Assembly (NCBI GenBank): GCA_964390695.1
Contig: CAYMKI010000015.1
Coordinates: forward strand, 1-35,532
Direction of reading: 5' to 3'
DNA length: 35,532 nt
From: CAWACC01 sp964390695
GTDB taxonomy: Bacteria; Chlamydiota; Chlamydiia; Chlamydiales; Parachlamydiaceae
In this document: positions 8,149 to 16,631 of the stretch, piece after piece
Position numbering within the stretch: the first letter of the stretch is position 1
Layout of the letters: each line of letters opens with the position of its first letter
The notes under the pieces: model-generated
Databases searched by the model: none
What the model was told of the DNA's origin: nothing
Seen by the model: the letters and a program-made list of their open reading frames with translations, nothing else
Program-made: the position numbers and the translations under genes

Positions 8149-8538
8149 ATGGAAAGACAGAAAGTCCCCACAGGTACTCGCTGGGAGCCTCTTATCGGCT
8201 TTTCCCGCGCCATTAAAGTAGGCAGCCATGTCTTTGTTTCTGGAACTGTCTCTGTGGATAAAGATGGGAACGTAATAGGCATCAATGATCCGCATAAACA
8301 AACGGCATTTATCTTGAAAAAAATCGAGGAGGCCTTAAAAAGTATAGGTGTCTCTCTCCAAGATGTAGTACGGACGCGTATCTATACTACCAACATAGAT
8401 TATTGGGATGAAATTGGCCGTGCGCATGGCGAGTTCTTTTCTGAAATTCGGCCGGCTTCCACTATCGTAGAAGTTCAACGTCTTATCACCGAAGATATGA
8501 TCGTGGAAATTGAAGCCGAAGCCATAGTCAACACATAG
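8149..8538 (+). CDS. RidA/YjgF/YER057c-family protein (enamine/imine deaminase-like)
   Basis: A 129-aa single-domain protein of the RidA family, which hydrolyses reactive 2-aminoacrylate and related enamines to protect PLP enzymes. The family course is easy to follow: VKVGSHVFVSGTVS-like strand, LKKIEEALKSIGVSLQDVVRTRIY, an Arg in FFSEIRPASTIVEV and the terminal Glu region IVEIEAEAIV; Arg and Glu at these places bind the substrate carboxylate in active members. It starts within SGTRWEPLIGFSRA-like sequence, so it belongs to a YjgF-like subgroup rather than the archetypal RidA. It has its own promoter and a good ribosome site, and is followed by two inverted repeats. Monocistronic. Confidence 0.87.
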   Translation: MERQKVPTGTRWEPLIGFSRAIKVGSHVFVSGTVSVDKDGNVIGINDPHKQTAFILKKIEEALKSIGVSLQDVVRTRIYTTNIDYWDEIGRAHGEFFSEIRPASTIVEVQRLITEDMIVEIEAEAIVNT

Positions 8539-8565
8539 ACATGCATGACTATATCAAATATGCTT

Positions 8566-8606
8566 AAACCCAACCTTGACCCCTAAATCAGGCATAAGTT
8601 GGGTTT
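8566..8606. repeat. Inverted repeat downstream of ridA
   Basis: AAACCCAAC (8566-8574) and GTTGGGTTT (8598-8606) form a perfect 9-bp stem with a 23-nt loop, 28 bp after the ridA stop. There is no U-tract after it, so it may be an mRNA 3'-end stabiliser or a weak terminator. Confidence 0.5.
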
Positions 8607-8682
8607 CAAGAACAGTTGCTTGTGTATAGCACATAGTAGTTACGCGCGTTTATTTATATGCAGTCTTCCTTATTAGACTTTG

Positions 8683-8718
8683 AAAACAAAGCCCATTATA
8701 TAACATGGGCCTTGTTTT
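8683..8718. terminator. Bidirectional intrinsic terminator between ridA and glgP
   Basis: AAAACAA-A-GCCCAT (8683-8696), an 8-nt loop and ATGGGC-C-TTGTTTT (8705-8718) form a long stem with one A/C mismatch. It has a GC-rich top and a U-rich arm in both directions, and lies between two converging genes. Confidence 0.75.
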
Positions 8719-8806
8719 GAAAAATTGTATCTAAGGGCTATAGCTAGGTCGAAATTCAGACATTTAGGGTTGTTAGGGTATGCATTTAGCTATGTCCTAT
8801 GTAATT

Positions 8807-11368
8807 TTATAATAATTGATGCGTTTTATGGTACTCTTTGCGGACTTGCTCTAAAATATCATCATCAATGGGGCAGGGTTCCAGCTGCCATATCAGATTG
8901 CAATAATTCGTAATGGCGTTATCCGTCGAGAATTTCCCCATTCCGGCAATGTTACTGATGGCATATTGTGCCCAAAGATCAGGGTTACAATATAGCGATT
9001 CGATCTTGAGTTGGGCATCATAATAACTTTGCAGATCATAAAGAACATAATAGCGGTCAGGCCTTCCATCATAGTGAGATACCATCAACTTATGGTAAAT
9101 ATCACTGAAGGCGTTATGCTCACTATCATTCTGAGCGAAAGTACGATCTTTCAAGCTATTAAGAGCGCGCCGAATTTTTTCATTAGCCTCATATATGGCG
9201 CCGGGGTGATAGCTCTGGTTAGCATTCATTTTAGAAATTTCATCTGCGGTGGCTCCAAATTTGAAAGGCCACCACTTATCGGTGATTTCTTCGCTGATTT
9301 CCACGTTGGCACCGTCCTGCGTGCCGATCGTTAAGGCACCATTCATAGCAAATTTCATCACGCTAGTGCCCGAGGCTTCAGTGCCGGCCATAGAAATCTG
9401 TTCTGATACATCCGCGGCAGGGATGATGATCTCGGCTTTGCTGACGTTGTAGTTTTCGATGAATACTACATTTAAAACACGTTGAATAAGAGGATCTTTG
9501 TTGATTTTTCGGGCGATGGCAAAAATTAATCGGAGGATATTTTTGGCTGCTTCGTAGCCGCCGGCCGCCTTACCTCCAAAGATCATCACGCGGTTGACTC
9601 TCTTATGCTTTTCCGGTTGGTCCAATATGTCGTGGTACATCATGATGATATTGAGGGCATTCATCAGCTGCCGTTTATATTCATGGAAACGTTTTATTTG
9701 TACATCAAATAGAAAGTCATTCTTGATGATAGGTGCAGAACCCACTACTTTTCCTGAGGCATTACGAAGCTTGCCATATTGTTTGATATAACTGATGAAC
9801 TTGTCTTTATTGCGCTTGCGAATCTCCCAGAACTCCGCCTGAGATTCTTGATCTTTGGCATAAGCTGCCAGCTTTTTGATTTGGGAAAAGTCGGTAATCC
9901 AGCCATCACCAATCCTCTTGGAAATAAATTGTGCTAATTCAGGATTGCAATGCAACAGCCATCGTCTTTGTGTCACTCCATTGGTCACGTTGACAAAACG
10001 ATCAGGCCATAGGAGGTTGAAATTTTTAAAGACTTTATTCTTTAAAATATCTGAGTGGATTTTAGCCACGCCATTAATTTTATGCGATCCCACTATGGAT
10101 AGGTTGGCCATACGCACCTTGCCGTGTTCGAGAATAGACAGGTCCCTGACAAGATCTTCTTGTTTTGGGAAAATTTCTCTCACAAAATTGCAAAACTCAT
10201 GATTGAGCTGTTCGATAATATGATACTGTCGCGGCAGCAAATGCTTCATTAATCCTTGATCCCAGTGTTCTAAGGCTTCTGCTAAAATAGTATGGTTGGT
10301 ATAGCTGGTTACCGAGCGAGTCATATCCACGGCTGTTTTCCAAGGAATGTCGTGTTCACGCGTCAATAAACGTATCAATTCGGCAATTATCAAGGCTGGG
10401 TGGGTGTCGTTGATCTGGATACGGATCTTGTCTGAGAAGTCTTTGAAATTATCATGGGTGTCAAGGTAGTTTTTTAGTATGTCTTGCAGAGAGGCCGAAA
10501 CCAGCAGAAATTCTTGTTTGAGACGTATTCTCTTACCGGTTAAATTAAGCTCATTTGGATAAAGTACATCGGAAATCAAGATGTTTTCAGCCGCTTCATC
10601 GATTTGACCGGCATTATATCTTTGCAATTTAAAGTTGCGGGGGGATTCTTTGGTCGACCACAATCGCAAGGGGAGAACTGTAAATTTATTATGTGCATCA
10701 TATCCTATGATGGGTATATCATAGGGCATAGCCGAGACTTCTTCGTAGTCATGGAGAATTTGCACAGAATTGCCGTGATAGGTGATGGCGTTCGTCGTAT
10801 GGCCATAAAATTTTACTGTCACCCGCTGCATCTCTTGTCGAATTTCCCAGGGATTTTCATTGATCAGCCAACAATCGGGCGCTTCGATCTGCATGCCGTC
10901 CCGGATCAACTGTTCAAAAATTCCGTATTGATATCTCAGACCATAGCCTTTTGCAGGATAATGTAGTGTGGCTAATGAATCCAGCAGGCAGGAAGCTAAG
11001 CGGCCCAGGCCGCCATTTCCAAGACCTGGTTCATGTTCTTTGTTAATCACATTGCGAAAATTGCGATTCATTTTCTGCAAGGTCAGCTTGACTAGGTCCA
11101 TGTGGGCAATGTTATTCACATTGTTGCTGAACAGACGTCCAGGTAAGAACTCCATGGAAAAATAATAAAGCTTCCTCACATCATGCCTAGCAAATGTTTG
11201 TTCGGTGGCTAGGTAGTTGACCATGATCTCTTCGCGAATGGCATGCGACAAAGCTCGATAAATGTCTTCGTCTTTGGCTTCCGTTAAAGCTATACCCATA
11301 TTCGCTATTAAATACTGCTTAGTTTTATTCAACAGACTTTCTGCTACGCTGTCTAATTGCTTATCCAT
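8807..11368 (-). CDS. glgP: Glycogen phosphorylase
   Basis: Releases glucose-1-phosphate from glycogen by phosphorolysis, in the cytoplasm. The 853-aa chain matches the maltodextrin/glycogen phosphorylase family over its full length: YYFSMEFLPGR, EPGLGNGGLGRLASCLLDS (glycine-rich glucan site), KRFHEYKRQLMN, and the PLP segment EASGTSVMKFAMNGALTIGT with Lys672 as Schiff-base lysine. The common GTGNMKF is GTSVMKF here. I place the start at the ATG at 11368 because GGGAGGAG stands 7 bp upstream; the reading frame is open further upstream to a TTG at 11431, but that start has no ribosome site. Chlamydiae keep a full glycogen pathway, so the gene fits. Monocistronic; it ends near a bidirectional terminator. 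Confidence 0.95.
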   Translation of the reverse strand: MDKQLDSVAESLLNKTKQYLIANMGIALTEAKDEDIYRALSHAIREEIMVNYLATEQTFARHDVRKLYYFSMEFLPGRLFSNNVNNIAHMDLVKLTLQKMNRNFRNVINKEHEPGLGNGGLGRLASCLLDSLATLHYPAKGYGLRYQYGIFEQLIRDGMQIEAPDCWLINENPWEIRQEMQRVTVKFYGHTTNAITYHGNSVQILHDYEEVSAMPYDIPIIGYDAHNKFTVLPLRLWSTKESPRNFKLQRYNAGQIDEAAENILISDVLYPNELNLTGKRIRLKQEFLLVSASLQDILKNYLDTHDNFKDFSDKIRIQINDTHPALIIAELIRLLTREHDIPWKTAVDMTRSVTSYTNHTILAEALEHWDQGLMKHLLPRQYHIIEQLNHEFCNFVREIFPKQEDLVRDLSILEHGKVRMANLSIVGSHKINGVAKIHSDILKNKVFKNFNLLWPDRFVNVTNGVTQRRWLLHCNPELAQFISKRIGDGWITDFSQIKKLAAYAKDQESQAEFWEIRKRNKDKFISYIKQYGKLRNASGKVVGSAPIIKNDFLFDVQIKRFHEYKRQLMNALNIIMMYHDILDQPEKHKRVNRVMIFGGKAAGGYEAAKNILRLIFAIARKINKDPLIQRVLNVVFIENYNVSKAEIIIPAADVSEQISMAGTEASGTSVMKFAMNGALTIGTQDGANVEISEEITDKWWPFKFGATADEISKMNANQSYHPGAIYEANEKIRRALNSLKDRTFAQNDSEHNAFSDIYHKLMVSHYDGRPDRYYVLYDLQSYYDAQLKIESLYCNPDLWAQYAISNIAGMGKFSTDNAITNYCNLIWQLEPCPIDDDILEQVRKEYHKTHQLL

Positions 11369-11397
11369 ATATTTTCTCCTCCCACCCCGGACATATT

Positions 11398-11411
11398 CTT
11401 GAATTTTCAAG
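11398..11411 (-). promoter_or_regulatory. Small palindrome in the glgP leader
   Basis: CTTGAA-TT-TTCAAG is a perfect 6+2+6 palindrome 30 bp upstream of the glgP start. It could be a leader hairpin or an operator; 6-bp arms alone are weak evidence. Confidence 0.25.
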
Positions 11412-11526
11412 ACGTTTGGGTATAACTTCAAAATATATAATATTTACTTTAATGAAAAACTAAATTTGATTCGCAAGGCGGTTGATTGGTGTCTAAAACT
11501 AAATAATCCCATGGGTATTAAAAAAA

Positions 11527-11541
11527 ATACCATTATGGTAT
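11527..11541. promoter_or_regulatory. Operator-like palindrome upstream of the SUKH gene
   Basis: ATACCAT-T-ATGGTAT is a perfect 15-bp palindrome 25 bp before the start codon at 11567. A further near-copy of its half-site (ATGGGTATT) begins at 11511, so three half-sites lie within about 30 bp. The right end, TATAAA, could be a -10 element overlapped by the site. No good -35 is visible. Confidence 0.4.
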
Positions 11542-11566
11542 AAAGAAAAAAGAGCAAGAGGAAGAT

Positions 11567-12376
11567 ATGAGCCAGCGCATAAAAAATTATTTCGGCCGTT
11601 TTGCGGATGATATGCCCAAGGGGAATATTCATAACATTATAGCTTTACACGAGAACCCGGGTTACGAGTGGGAAGATATTCAGAAACTCTCTCCAGGATT
11701 ATGCAGGGGATGGTTTGAGCTATCGAAATTAAATAAAAAAGACCGGATTGATTTTCTGAGTGAGTTTTGGATGTCAAAGCTTCCCTATCGCCAAGGAGTC
11801 AGCGAATTTCTAGGAAGCTTTTTGCAAAATCTAGATGATGTAGGCATCTTCATTACCCAGCAGATCTTTGAAGGCCCGCGCGAAGCGCAAATTATCTATT
11901 GCCTCAAAGAGGATAATGGATTTTACACGGGATACCCGCCCGCGAGTGAAAATCAGATTCAAGCCCTATCAAAACAGTTTCCGGATTGGATATTGCCGCA
12001 TGATTTTTTAGCTTTTTTACAGATCCACGATGGCTTTAGCAAAACCACCGATTCTACCGGGATTATACCCTCAGGCAAAATGCATGAGTACTATCGCCAA
12101 TTTCAAGAGATGTTAGCCAATAATGAAATTATCAATACTTTGGCAGGTACCGATGTGAATCCTTCGACCTTAATTCCCTTTTATAAATCATTCGGTATGC
12201 CCTTTTTTCAATGCTTCTGGACAGAGTGGTATCCGGAAGAAGAAATGGGCAATGTTTATTACTCCGGGCAAAATAAAATGATCATGATCAATGAAAATGA
12301 AGGTCCTTCAGAAGACAGTATGGCTTTCCCTACCTTTATGGATTGGTTGAAATTCTACTTGGAAAGAATAGGATAA
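11567..12376 (+). CDS. SMI1/KNR4 (SUKH) domain protein
   Basis: A 269-aa soluble protein. The middle contains the SUKH core: ASENQIQALSKQFPDWILPHDFLAFLQIHDGF matches the family pattern 'lP.df..fl..hdG', followed by strands ending in NKMIMINENEG and a C-terminal FMDWLKFYLERI helix. The first ~130 residues are specific, with no known domain that I recognise. SUKH proteins are immunity proteins in polymorphic-toxin systems in many bacteria but also occur as housekeeping or scaffold proteins. No toxin gene is adjacent here, so an immunity role is not supported locally. A good ribosome site (AGAGGAAG) precedes the ATG. It is preceded by a palindrome at 11527-11541. Monocistronic. Confidence 0.75.
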   Translation: MSQRIKNYFGRFADDMPKGNIHNIIALHENPGYEWEDIQKLSPGLCRGWFELSKLNKKDRIDFLSEFWMSKLPYRQGVSEFLGSFLQNLDDVGIFITQQIFEGPREAQIIYCLKEDNGFYTGYPPASENQIQALSKQFPDWILPHDFLAFLQIHDGFSKTTDSTGIIPSGKMHEYYRQFQEMLANNEIINTLAGTDVNPSTLIPFYKSFGMPFFQCFWTEWYPEEEMGNVYYSGQNKMIMINENEGPSEDSMAFPTFMDWLKFYLERIG

Positions 12377-12459
12377 AGATACATTTTTCAGGTTGTCTGA
12401 GTACCAACTATTATTTTTTTCTTTTCTCAATTAACACACTTGGTTTATAGTCCCTCCAT

Positions 12460-13413
12460 ATGTACCTAGTAGAAGATCTATACAAACAACACGGCGAAGC
12501 GTTGAGCCTGGAATTGGTGGCTGGAAAAAGCGGAATCAAGCGGCGGATTGCTGTTCCAGAAGCACATCGGCCCGGTTTAAGCTTATCCGGATATTTAAAA
12601 GGTCACGCCGGAAAACGCATTCTTATATTCGGAAAAGTGGAAATAGAATATCTACGCCATCTTGACGCCCAATTGCGTATACAAAGGCTGGAAGCTATTC
12701 TATATTCTCTCACACCGGCCGTGATGGTAGCCCGCCGTTATCGCCCTCCGAAGGAATTGCTGTCGTTATGTGAAAAACACGCCATACCCTTGTTTCGCAC
12801 AAACATGAGTACCATGAATCTGCTCAGCAAACTGACGCTTTTGCTGACCGAAGAATTTTCTCCCAGCATGAGCTGTCATGGTACCTTGGTCGAGGTTTTT
12901 GGCGTAGGCGTGCTGATTCAAGGCGATTCCTCCGTAGGTAAGAGCGAAGCGGCTTTAGGCCTTATTGAAAGAGGGCATCGTTTAATCTCCGATGATATTG
13001 TGAAGGTAAAAAAAAGAGAGGGAAATTACATCGAAGGTTTCGGTGCCGAGTTAACACGCCATCATATGGAAATTAGAGGTATTGGAATTATTAACGTCGC
13101 TCACCTATACGGTGCGGTATGTGTACGCGACCACAAAAGCATAGACCTGGTAGTGAAATTAGAGGCGTGGGACGACCAAAAGTTCTATGACCGCGTCGGA
13201 ATTGAGGAAAAATACGGCGATATTTTAGGCGTCAAGCTCCCTTATCACATTTTGCCGGTGAAGCCAGGCAGAGATGTGGTCTTGTTGCTGGAGACTATAG
13301 CTCTTAATCACCGCTTGAAAGGCATGGGTTATAATTCGGCTAAAGAATTCAAATCAAAGTTATTGGATATGATAGCCGAAAAACACAAAAAGAAACCGGG
13401 TTCAAGTCAATGA
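12460..13413 (+). CDS. hprK: HPr kinase/phosphorylase
   Basis: Phosphorylates HPr on its regulatory serine with ATP or PPi and reverses this by phosphorolysis. The 317-aa length is usual. The N-terminal domain (1-130) is followed by the catalytic P-loop domain: His140 in CHGTLVEVFGVG, Walker A GDSSVGKSE (155-163), LISDDIVKV, and the HprK signature MEIRGIGIINV. It is the first gene of an operon, overlapping ptsH by 4 bp (ATGA). No Shine-Dalgarno precedes the ATG at 12460, but a TATAGT lies at 12446-12451, so the mRNA might start at or next to the ATG (leaderless). Residues 2 onward (YLVEDLYKQ) align well with the normal HprK start, supporting the start choice. Confidence 0.95.
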   Translation: MYLVEDLYKQHGEALSLELVAGKSGIKRRIAVPEAHRPGLSLSGYLKGHAGKRILIFGKVEIEYLRHLDAQLRIQRLEAILYSLTPAVMVARRYRPPKELLSLCEKHAIPLFRTNMSTMNLLSKLTLLLTEEFSPSMSCHGTLVEVFGVGVLIQGDSSVGKSEAALGLIERGHRLISDDIVKVKKREGNYIEGFGAELTRHHMEIRGIGIINVAHLYGAVCVRDHKSIDLVVKLEAWDDQKFYDRVGIEEKYGDILGVKLPYHILPVKPGRDVVLLLETIALNHRLKGMGYNSAKEFKSKLLDMIAEKHKKKPGSSQ

Positions 13414-13700
13414 ATTATAAATTTAAAGAACCGCTCGAACTGGTAAAAAAATTTCGTGTGAAAAATGTACAGGGCCTACACACGCGCCCGGCAACTCATA
13501 TCGTCAAGCTGCTGCAGAATACCAAATGCGAGGTGCTATTTACGCTCAAAGATTTGACCATCAACGCTAAAAGTATTTTAAGCCTTTTAATGCTAGCAGC
13601 CAAAAAAAACAGTACCATTAAGGTGACAGTCCGAGGTGAAGACGCCGAAGGAATAATGGATAAGCTAAGCCAAGCTTTCGAGACGAACTTTGGAGAATAG
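13410..13700 (+). CDS. ptsH: Phosphocarrier protein HPr
   Basis: A 96-aa HPr with both phosphorylation sites. His24 in GLHTRPATH accepts the phosphate from enzyme I, and Ser55 in NAKSILSLLMLAA is the HprK target. The 31-residue spacing equals that between His15 and Ser46 in standard HPr. It carries about 9 extra residues at the N-terminus compared with the classical protein. It overlaps hprK by 4 bp and precedes ptsI by 5 bp, so the three are co-expressed. No sugar permease (EIIC) is present in the window. In chlamydiae this system is thought to act mainly in regulation; whether this organism also transports sugars by PTS cannot be judged here. Confidence 0.95.
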   Translation: MNYKFKEPLELVKKFRVKNVQGLHTRPATHIVKLLQNTKCEVLFTLKDLTINAKSILSLLMLAAKKNSTIKVTVRGEDAEGIMDKLSQAFETNFGE

Positions 13701-13705
13701 ATGTT

Positions 13706-15487
13706 ATGACCGTGTGCGAAGATGAAGTGTGCCTTTATGGACTGCCTATAAGTCCAGGAATTGCCATGGGTGCACCTTTCTTTTTGGCTTCCTCGGAAGA
13801 AAATTTGCCTCATTTCCGTGTCCAACCAGGAGATATTGATAAGGAAATTCAGCGATATAAAAATGCCGTAGAATGCGTAGAAGAGGATCTCATCAAACTT
13901 CGGCAACAATTAGACGAAGAGCACATATTTCAAGGACCGGAGATTTTAGAAACACACCAGCATATGATTAAAGATCCTGTTTTGACTGCCGAGGTGGAAA
14001 ACCAAATACGTCAGACCGGCAACAATGCAGAAATTGTCTTTTATAATATCGTCAAAAAATATCAAGAAAAATTCAACTCCCTCATAGATCCCTTCTTTAG
14101 AGAGCGCTTTAAAGATTTGCAGGATATTTCCAACCGTATCTTAAAGTATTTAGTCAAAAACGTACGCCTTTCTCTTGATAACATTCCTTCGGGATGTATC
14201 TTATTCGCCAGGGATCTGACTCCTTCTGACGTAGTGGAGGCAAAACGTGCCCATGTCAAAGCGTTGGTGACTTTAGTAGGAGGAGCCACTTCGCATGCTG
14301 CTATTGTGGCCAAAGCAAATGGCATTCCTTTTATTACCAATATAGATTTCCAACAAGTCACTTTTTCTGAAGACACAGCCGTTATTGTGGATGGGGGCTT
14401 GGGCAGTGTGATAGTTAACCCTACAGAGAAAACACTAAATAAGTATCAGCAATTGTTCAATGAATTTTATACCCGCCACAATCGCCTTGAAAAGCTAGCC
14501 CACTTACCCGCGGAAACCTATGATGGATATTCTATACGATTGTCAGCAAATATCGATGTCCTCTATGAAACAGAAGCCCTGCATCGCTACGGAGGAACTG
14601 GAGTAGGGTTGTTTCGCTCGGAATACCTTTTTTTCTCCAATGAAAAATTTCCCGATGAACAAGAACAATTTGAAAGTTATAAAGCCATAGTCGAAAAAAT
14701 GCAGGGGCTACCTGTAGTGATTAGAACTTTCGATATAGGCATTGATAAATGCATGTCCCAGTTAAAAGGCGTGCCGGAGCTAAACCCTTATCTCGGCTGC
14801 CGGGCTATACGATTGCTTCTGCGCGAAAGGGAGATATTCCAATCGCAACTCAGAGCCATTGTCAAGGCGAGTTACTATGGAGATGTCAGCGTCATGTTTC
14901 CGATGATTTCTTCACTTAACGAACTCCAAGAAGCCAAAAAACTCCTTGAAAAGGCAACCTGCGATGTAGAGAAGGTGACAGGTAAAAAGATCAAGCCTTT
15001 AAGGGTGGGCTCTATGATAGAAGTCCCCTCTGCTGCCTTGATTTCGGATCTGTTGGCCCGCGAATGCGATTTTTTGTCTATAGGTACTAATGATCTGGTC
15101 CAATACGCTCTGGCTGTTGACAGAGACAATCACATGTTGACGAGCTTGTATAGTCCTACACACCCGTGTGTGATTCGGTTGATCAAACTGATCGTGCATG
15201 AGGCCAGCCGCTATGGTATTCCGGTGACGGTATGTGGGGAGGTTGCTTCAGACCCTAGATTTATTGCCCTGCTGCTTGGATTGGGAGTCAATGAACTTTC
15301 TGTCACTTCTCGCTATATACCCATGGTGAAGCACATCATCAGACATACGAGCATCTTAGGGGCTCACAAGCTAGTAAATAAAGTCATGAAATTGGGCCTC
15401 TCGCATGAAATTGAAGAATTACTAACAGCAGAATATAAAAATACCATGGCAGAGTCGGAAGTATATCTTAACACTTTACAATCGTAG
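13706..15487 (+). CDS. ptsI: PTS enzyme I (phosphoenolpyruvate-protein phosphotransferase)
   Basis: Takes phosphate from PEP and passes it to HPr. The 593-aa protein has all parts. The HPr-binding helical region is followed by His197 in GGATSHAAIVAKANGIPFI. The PEP-binding barrel has RSEYLF, RTFDIGIDK (usually GGDK), MIEVPSA, FLSIGTNDLVQYALAVDRDN and the acid/base Cys510 in VTVCGEVASDP. The chain is slightly longer than the usual ~570-575 aa. The ATG at 13706 follows the ptsH stop by 5 bp; an ATG at 13701 is followed directly by a stop in its frame. Third gene of the hprK-ptsH-ptsI-PP2C operon. Confidence 0.95.
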   Translation: MTVCEDEVCLYGLPISPGIAMGAPFFLASSEENLPHFRVQPGDIDKEIQRYKNAVECVEEDLIKLRQQLDEEHIFQGPEILETHQHMIKDPVLTAEVENQIRQTGNNAEIVFYNIVKKYQEKFNSLIDPFFRERFKDLQDISNRILKYLVKNVRLSLDNIPSGCILFARDLTPSDVVEAKRAHVKALVTLVGGATSHAAIVAKANGIPFITNIDFQQVTFSEDTAVIVDGGLGSVIVNPTEKTLNKYQQLFNEFYTRHNRLEKLAHLPAETYDGYSIRLSANIDVLYETEALHRYGGTGVGLFRSEYLFFSNEKFPDEQEQFESYKAIVEKMQGLPVVIRTFDIGIDKCMSQLKGVPELNPYLGCRAIRLLLREREIFQSQLRAIVKASYYGDVSVMFPMISSLNELQEAKKLLEKATCDVEKVTGKKIKPLRVGSMIEVPSAALISDLLARECDFLSIGTNDLVQYALAVDRDNHMLTSLYSPTHPCVIRLIKLIVHEASRYGIPVTVCGEVASDPRFIALLLGLGVNELSVTSRYIPMVKHIIRHTSILGAHKLVNKVMKLGLSHEIEELLTAEYKNTMAESEVYLNTLQS

Positions 15488-15497
15488 GATAATAGTT

Positions 15498-16631
15498 ATG
15501 CAAATCGAAGCAAATGTTATGGCATCAGTAAAAACAGAAGTTGTAACTATGTTAACAGTCGATACATCTACATCCAAGGTAGAAGCTACGCTTGCTTCTA
15601 TGCTTAAAGAAATTCAGACGGTAACTAGGGTGCAAAATGATTTAAAAAATGATCTTAATGAGTACTTGCTGCAAAATCTAACCCGCAGAATGTGGAGCAA
15701 TGCTTCTAAAGCCATTAAGGAGCATAGAAATCAAACAGCTGCCGAAGCTTATGCTGATTTGCCAGAGGCTCTTCTCTCTTTCGAAGTCTTTCTGAATCCT
15801 GTGAAATATGAGCAGCCTCTAAAAGTTTCCCACAAGGTGTCTGAGGCACAAGGAAATCGAGATGCCATGGAAGATGCTAATTTTTACCTGGAAGATGAGC
15901 TTGGCGTGTTTTCAGGAGTACTAGATGGACATGGAGGTAACGAGGTGGCAAATTTTTCCAAGCAGTTCATGGTGGCAAATTTCGCCGAGATCTTTAAACA
16001 GCAGCAAGGTAATATACATGCCACTTTTTGCGAGCTCATCCAAAAGGCACATCAAGAGGTAATTAAAAACCCAAAATGGTCAGAAAGGGGGACAACCGCA
16101 GTCATTTGCTATGTGGATAAAAAGACACATCTGGTCTACACAGCTACATTGGGCGATAGCGAGGCAAACCTATATCGGATTATTAACGGAAATATGAAGT
16201 CCATTTCGCTATCTTGTCTGCGCAATTGGTCTAGTCCCAAAGATGCTTTGAGAGCCTCTATAGCTAAGAATATGCCAGAAATAGCCAGCAGTTGGCCGAA
16301 AGAGAAAAACCCAAAAAGACTAAGACACGTTGGGCTTAACGTGAGTCGTGCCATAGGGGATTTTTATATTATCAGGTGCACAACTGAACCTACGGTTTCA
16401 CAAAAACCTAAAATCACGGTCAATAAACTTCAGCCCGGTGATGTTTTAGTGCTGAGTTGTGATGGGCTTAAAGATTTTGTGAATGAAGAAAAAATTGTAA
16501 ATGAGATCGCTGCTTATCGAGCCGGAAAAGTAGTAGATTTGGCTAAGCACCTTACAGACTATGCTTTGAAGGATGGAAGCTCGGATAATATCACAGTGGT
16601 GGCTATAGATATCGCTTCCTCTTTAGAGTGA
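15498..16631 (+). CDS. PP2C-family Ser/Thr protein phosphatase, eukaryotic-type motif set
   Basis: A metal-dependent protein phosphatase. From about residue 110 the PP2C fold is complete: RDAMEDANFY (Arg121, Asp126), VLDGHGGNEV (Asp143), RGTTAVICYV, LGDSEANLYR (Asp220), VSRAIGDFYI (Asp288), LVLSCDGLKDFV (Asp322) and DGSSDNITVV (Asp364). The MEDA and DGHGG wording is closer to eukaryotic PP2C than to many short bacterial ones. The first ~105 residues are a specific extension of mostly helical, charged sequence with no signal peptide. It starts 10 bp after ptsI. In Bacillus a PP2C (PrpC) can dephosphorylate HPr(Ser-P), so its place in an HPr operon suggests HPr as a substrate; alternatively it could be a secreted effector. 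Its 3' end overlaps recN by 9 bp. Confidence 0.9.
   Translation: MQIEANVMASVKTEVVTMLTVDTSTSKVEATLASMLKEIQTVTRVQNDLKNDLNEYLLQNLTRRMWSNASKAIKEHRNQTAAEAYADLPEALLSFEVFLNPVKYEQPLKVSHKVSEAQGNRDAMEDANFYLEDELGVFSGVLDGHGGNEVANFSKQFMVANFAEIFKQQQGNIHATFCELIQKAHQEVIKNPKWSERGTTAVICYVDKKTHLVYTATLGDSEANLYRIINGNMKSISLSCLRNWSSPKDALRASIAKNMPEIASSWPKEKNPKRLRHVGLNVSRAIGDFYIIRCTTEPTVSQKPKITVNKLQPGDVLVLSCDGLKDFVNEEKIVNEIAAYRAGKVVDLAKHLTDYALKDGSSDNITVVAIDIASSLE

Noticed and set aside
8725..11165. Plus-strand reading frames opposite glgP
   Set aside because: All lie antisense to a fully conserved enzyme and show no family similarity or start signals.
11369..11431. N-terminal extension of glycogen phosphorylase to a TTG at 11431
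   Set aside because: The extension has no ribosome site, contains a palindrome in the leader, and the ATG at 11368 has a strong GGAGGAG at good distance and gives the family's normal length.
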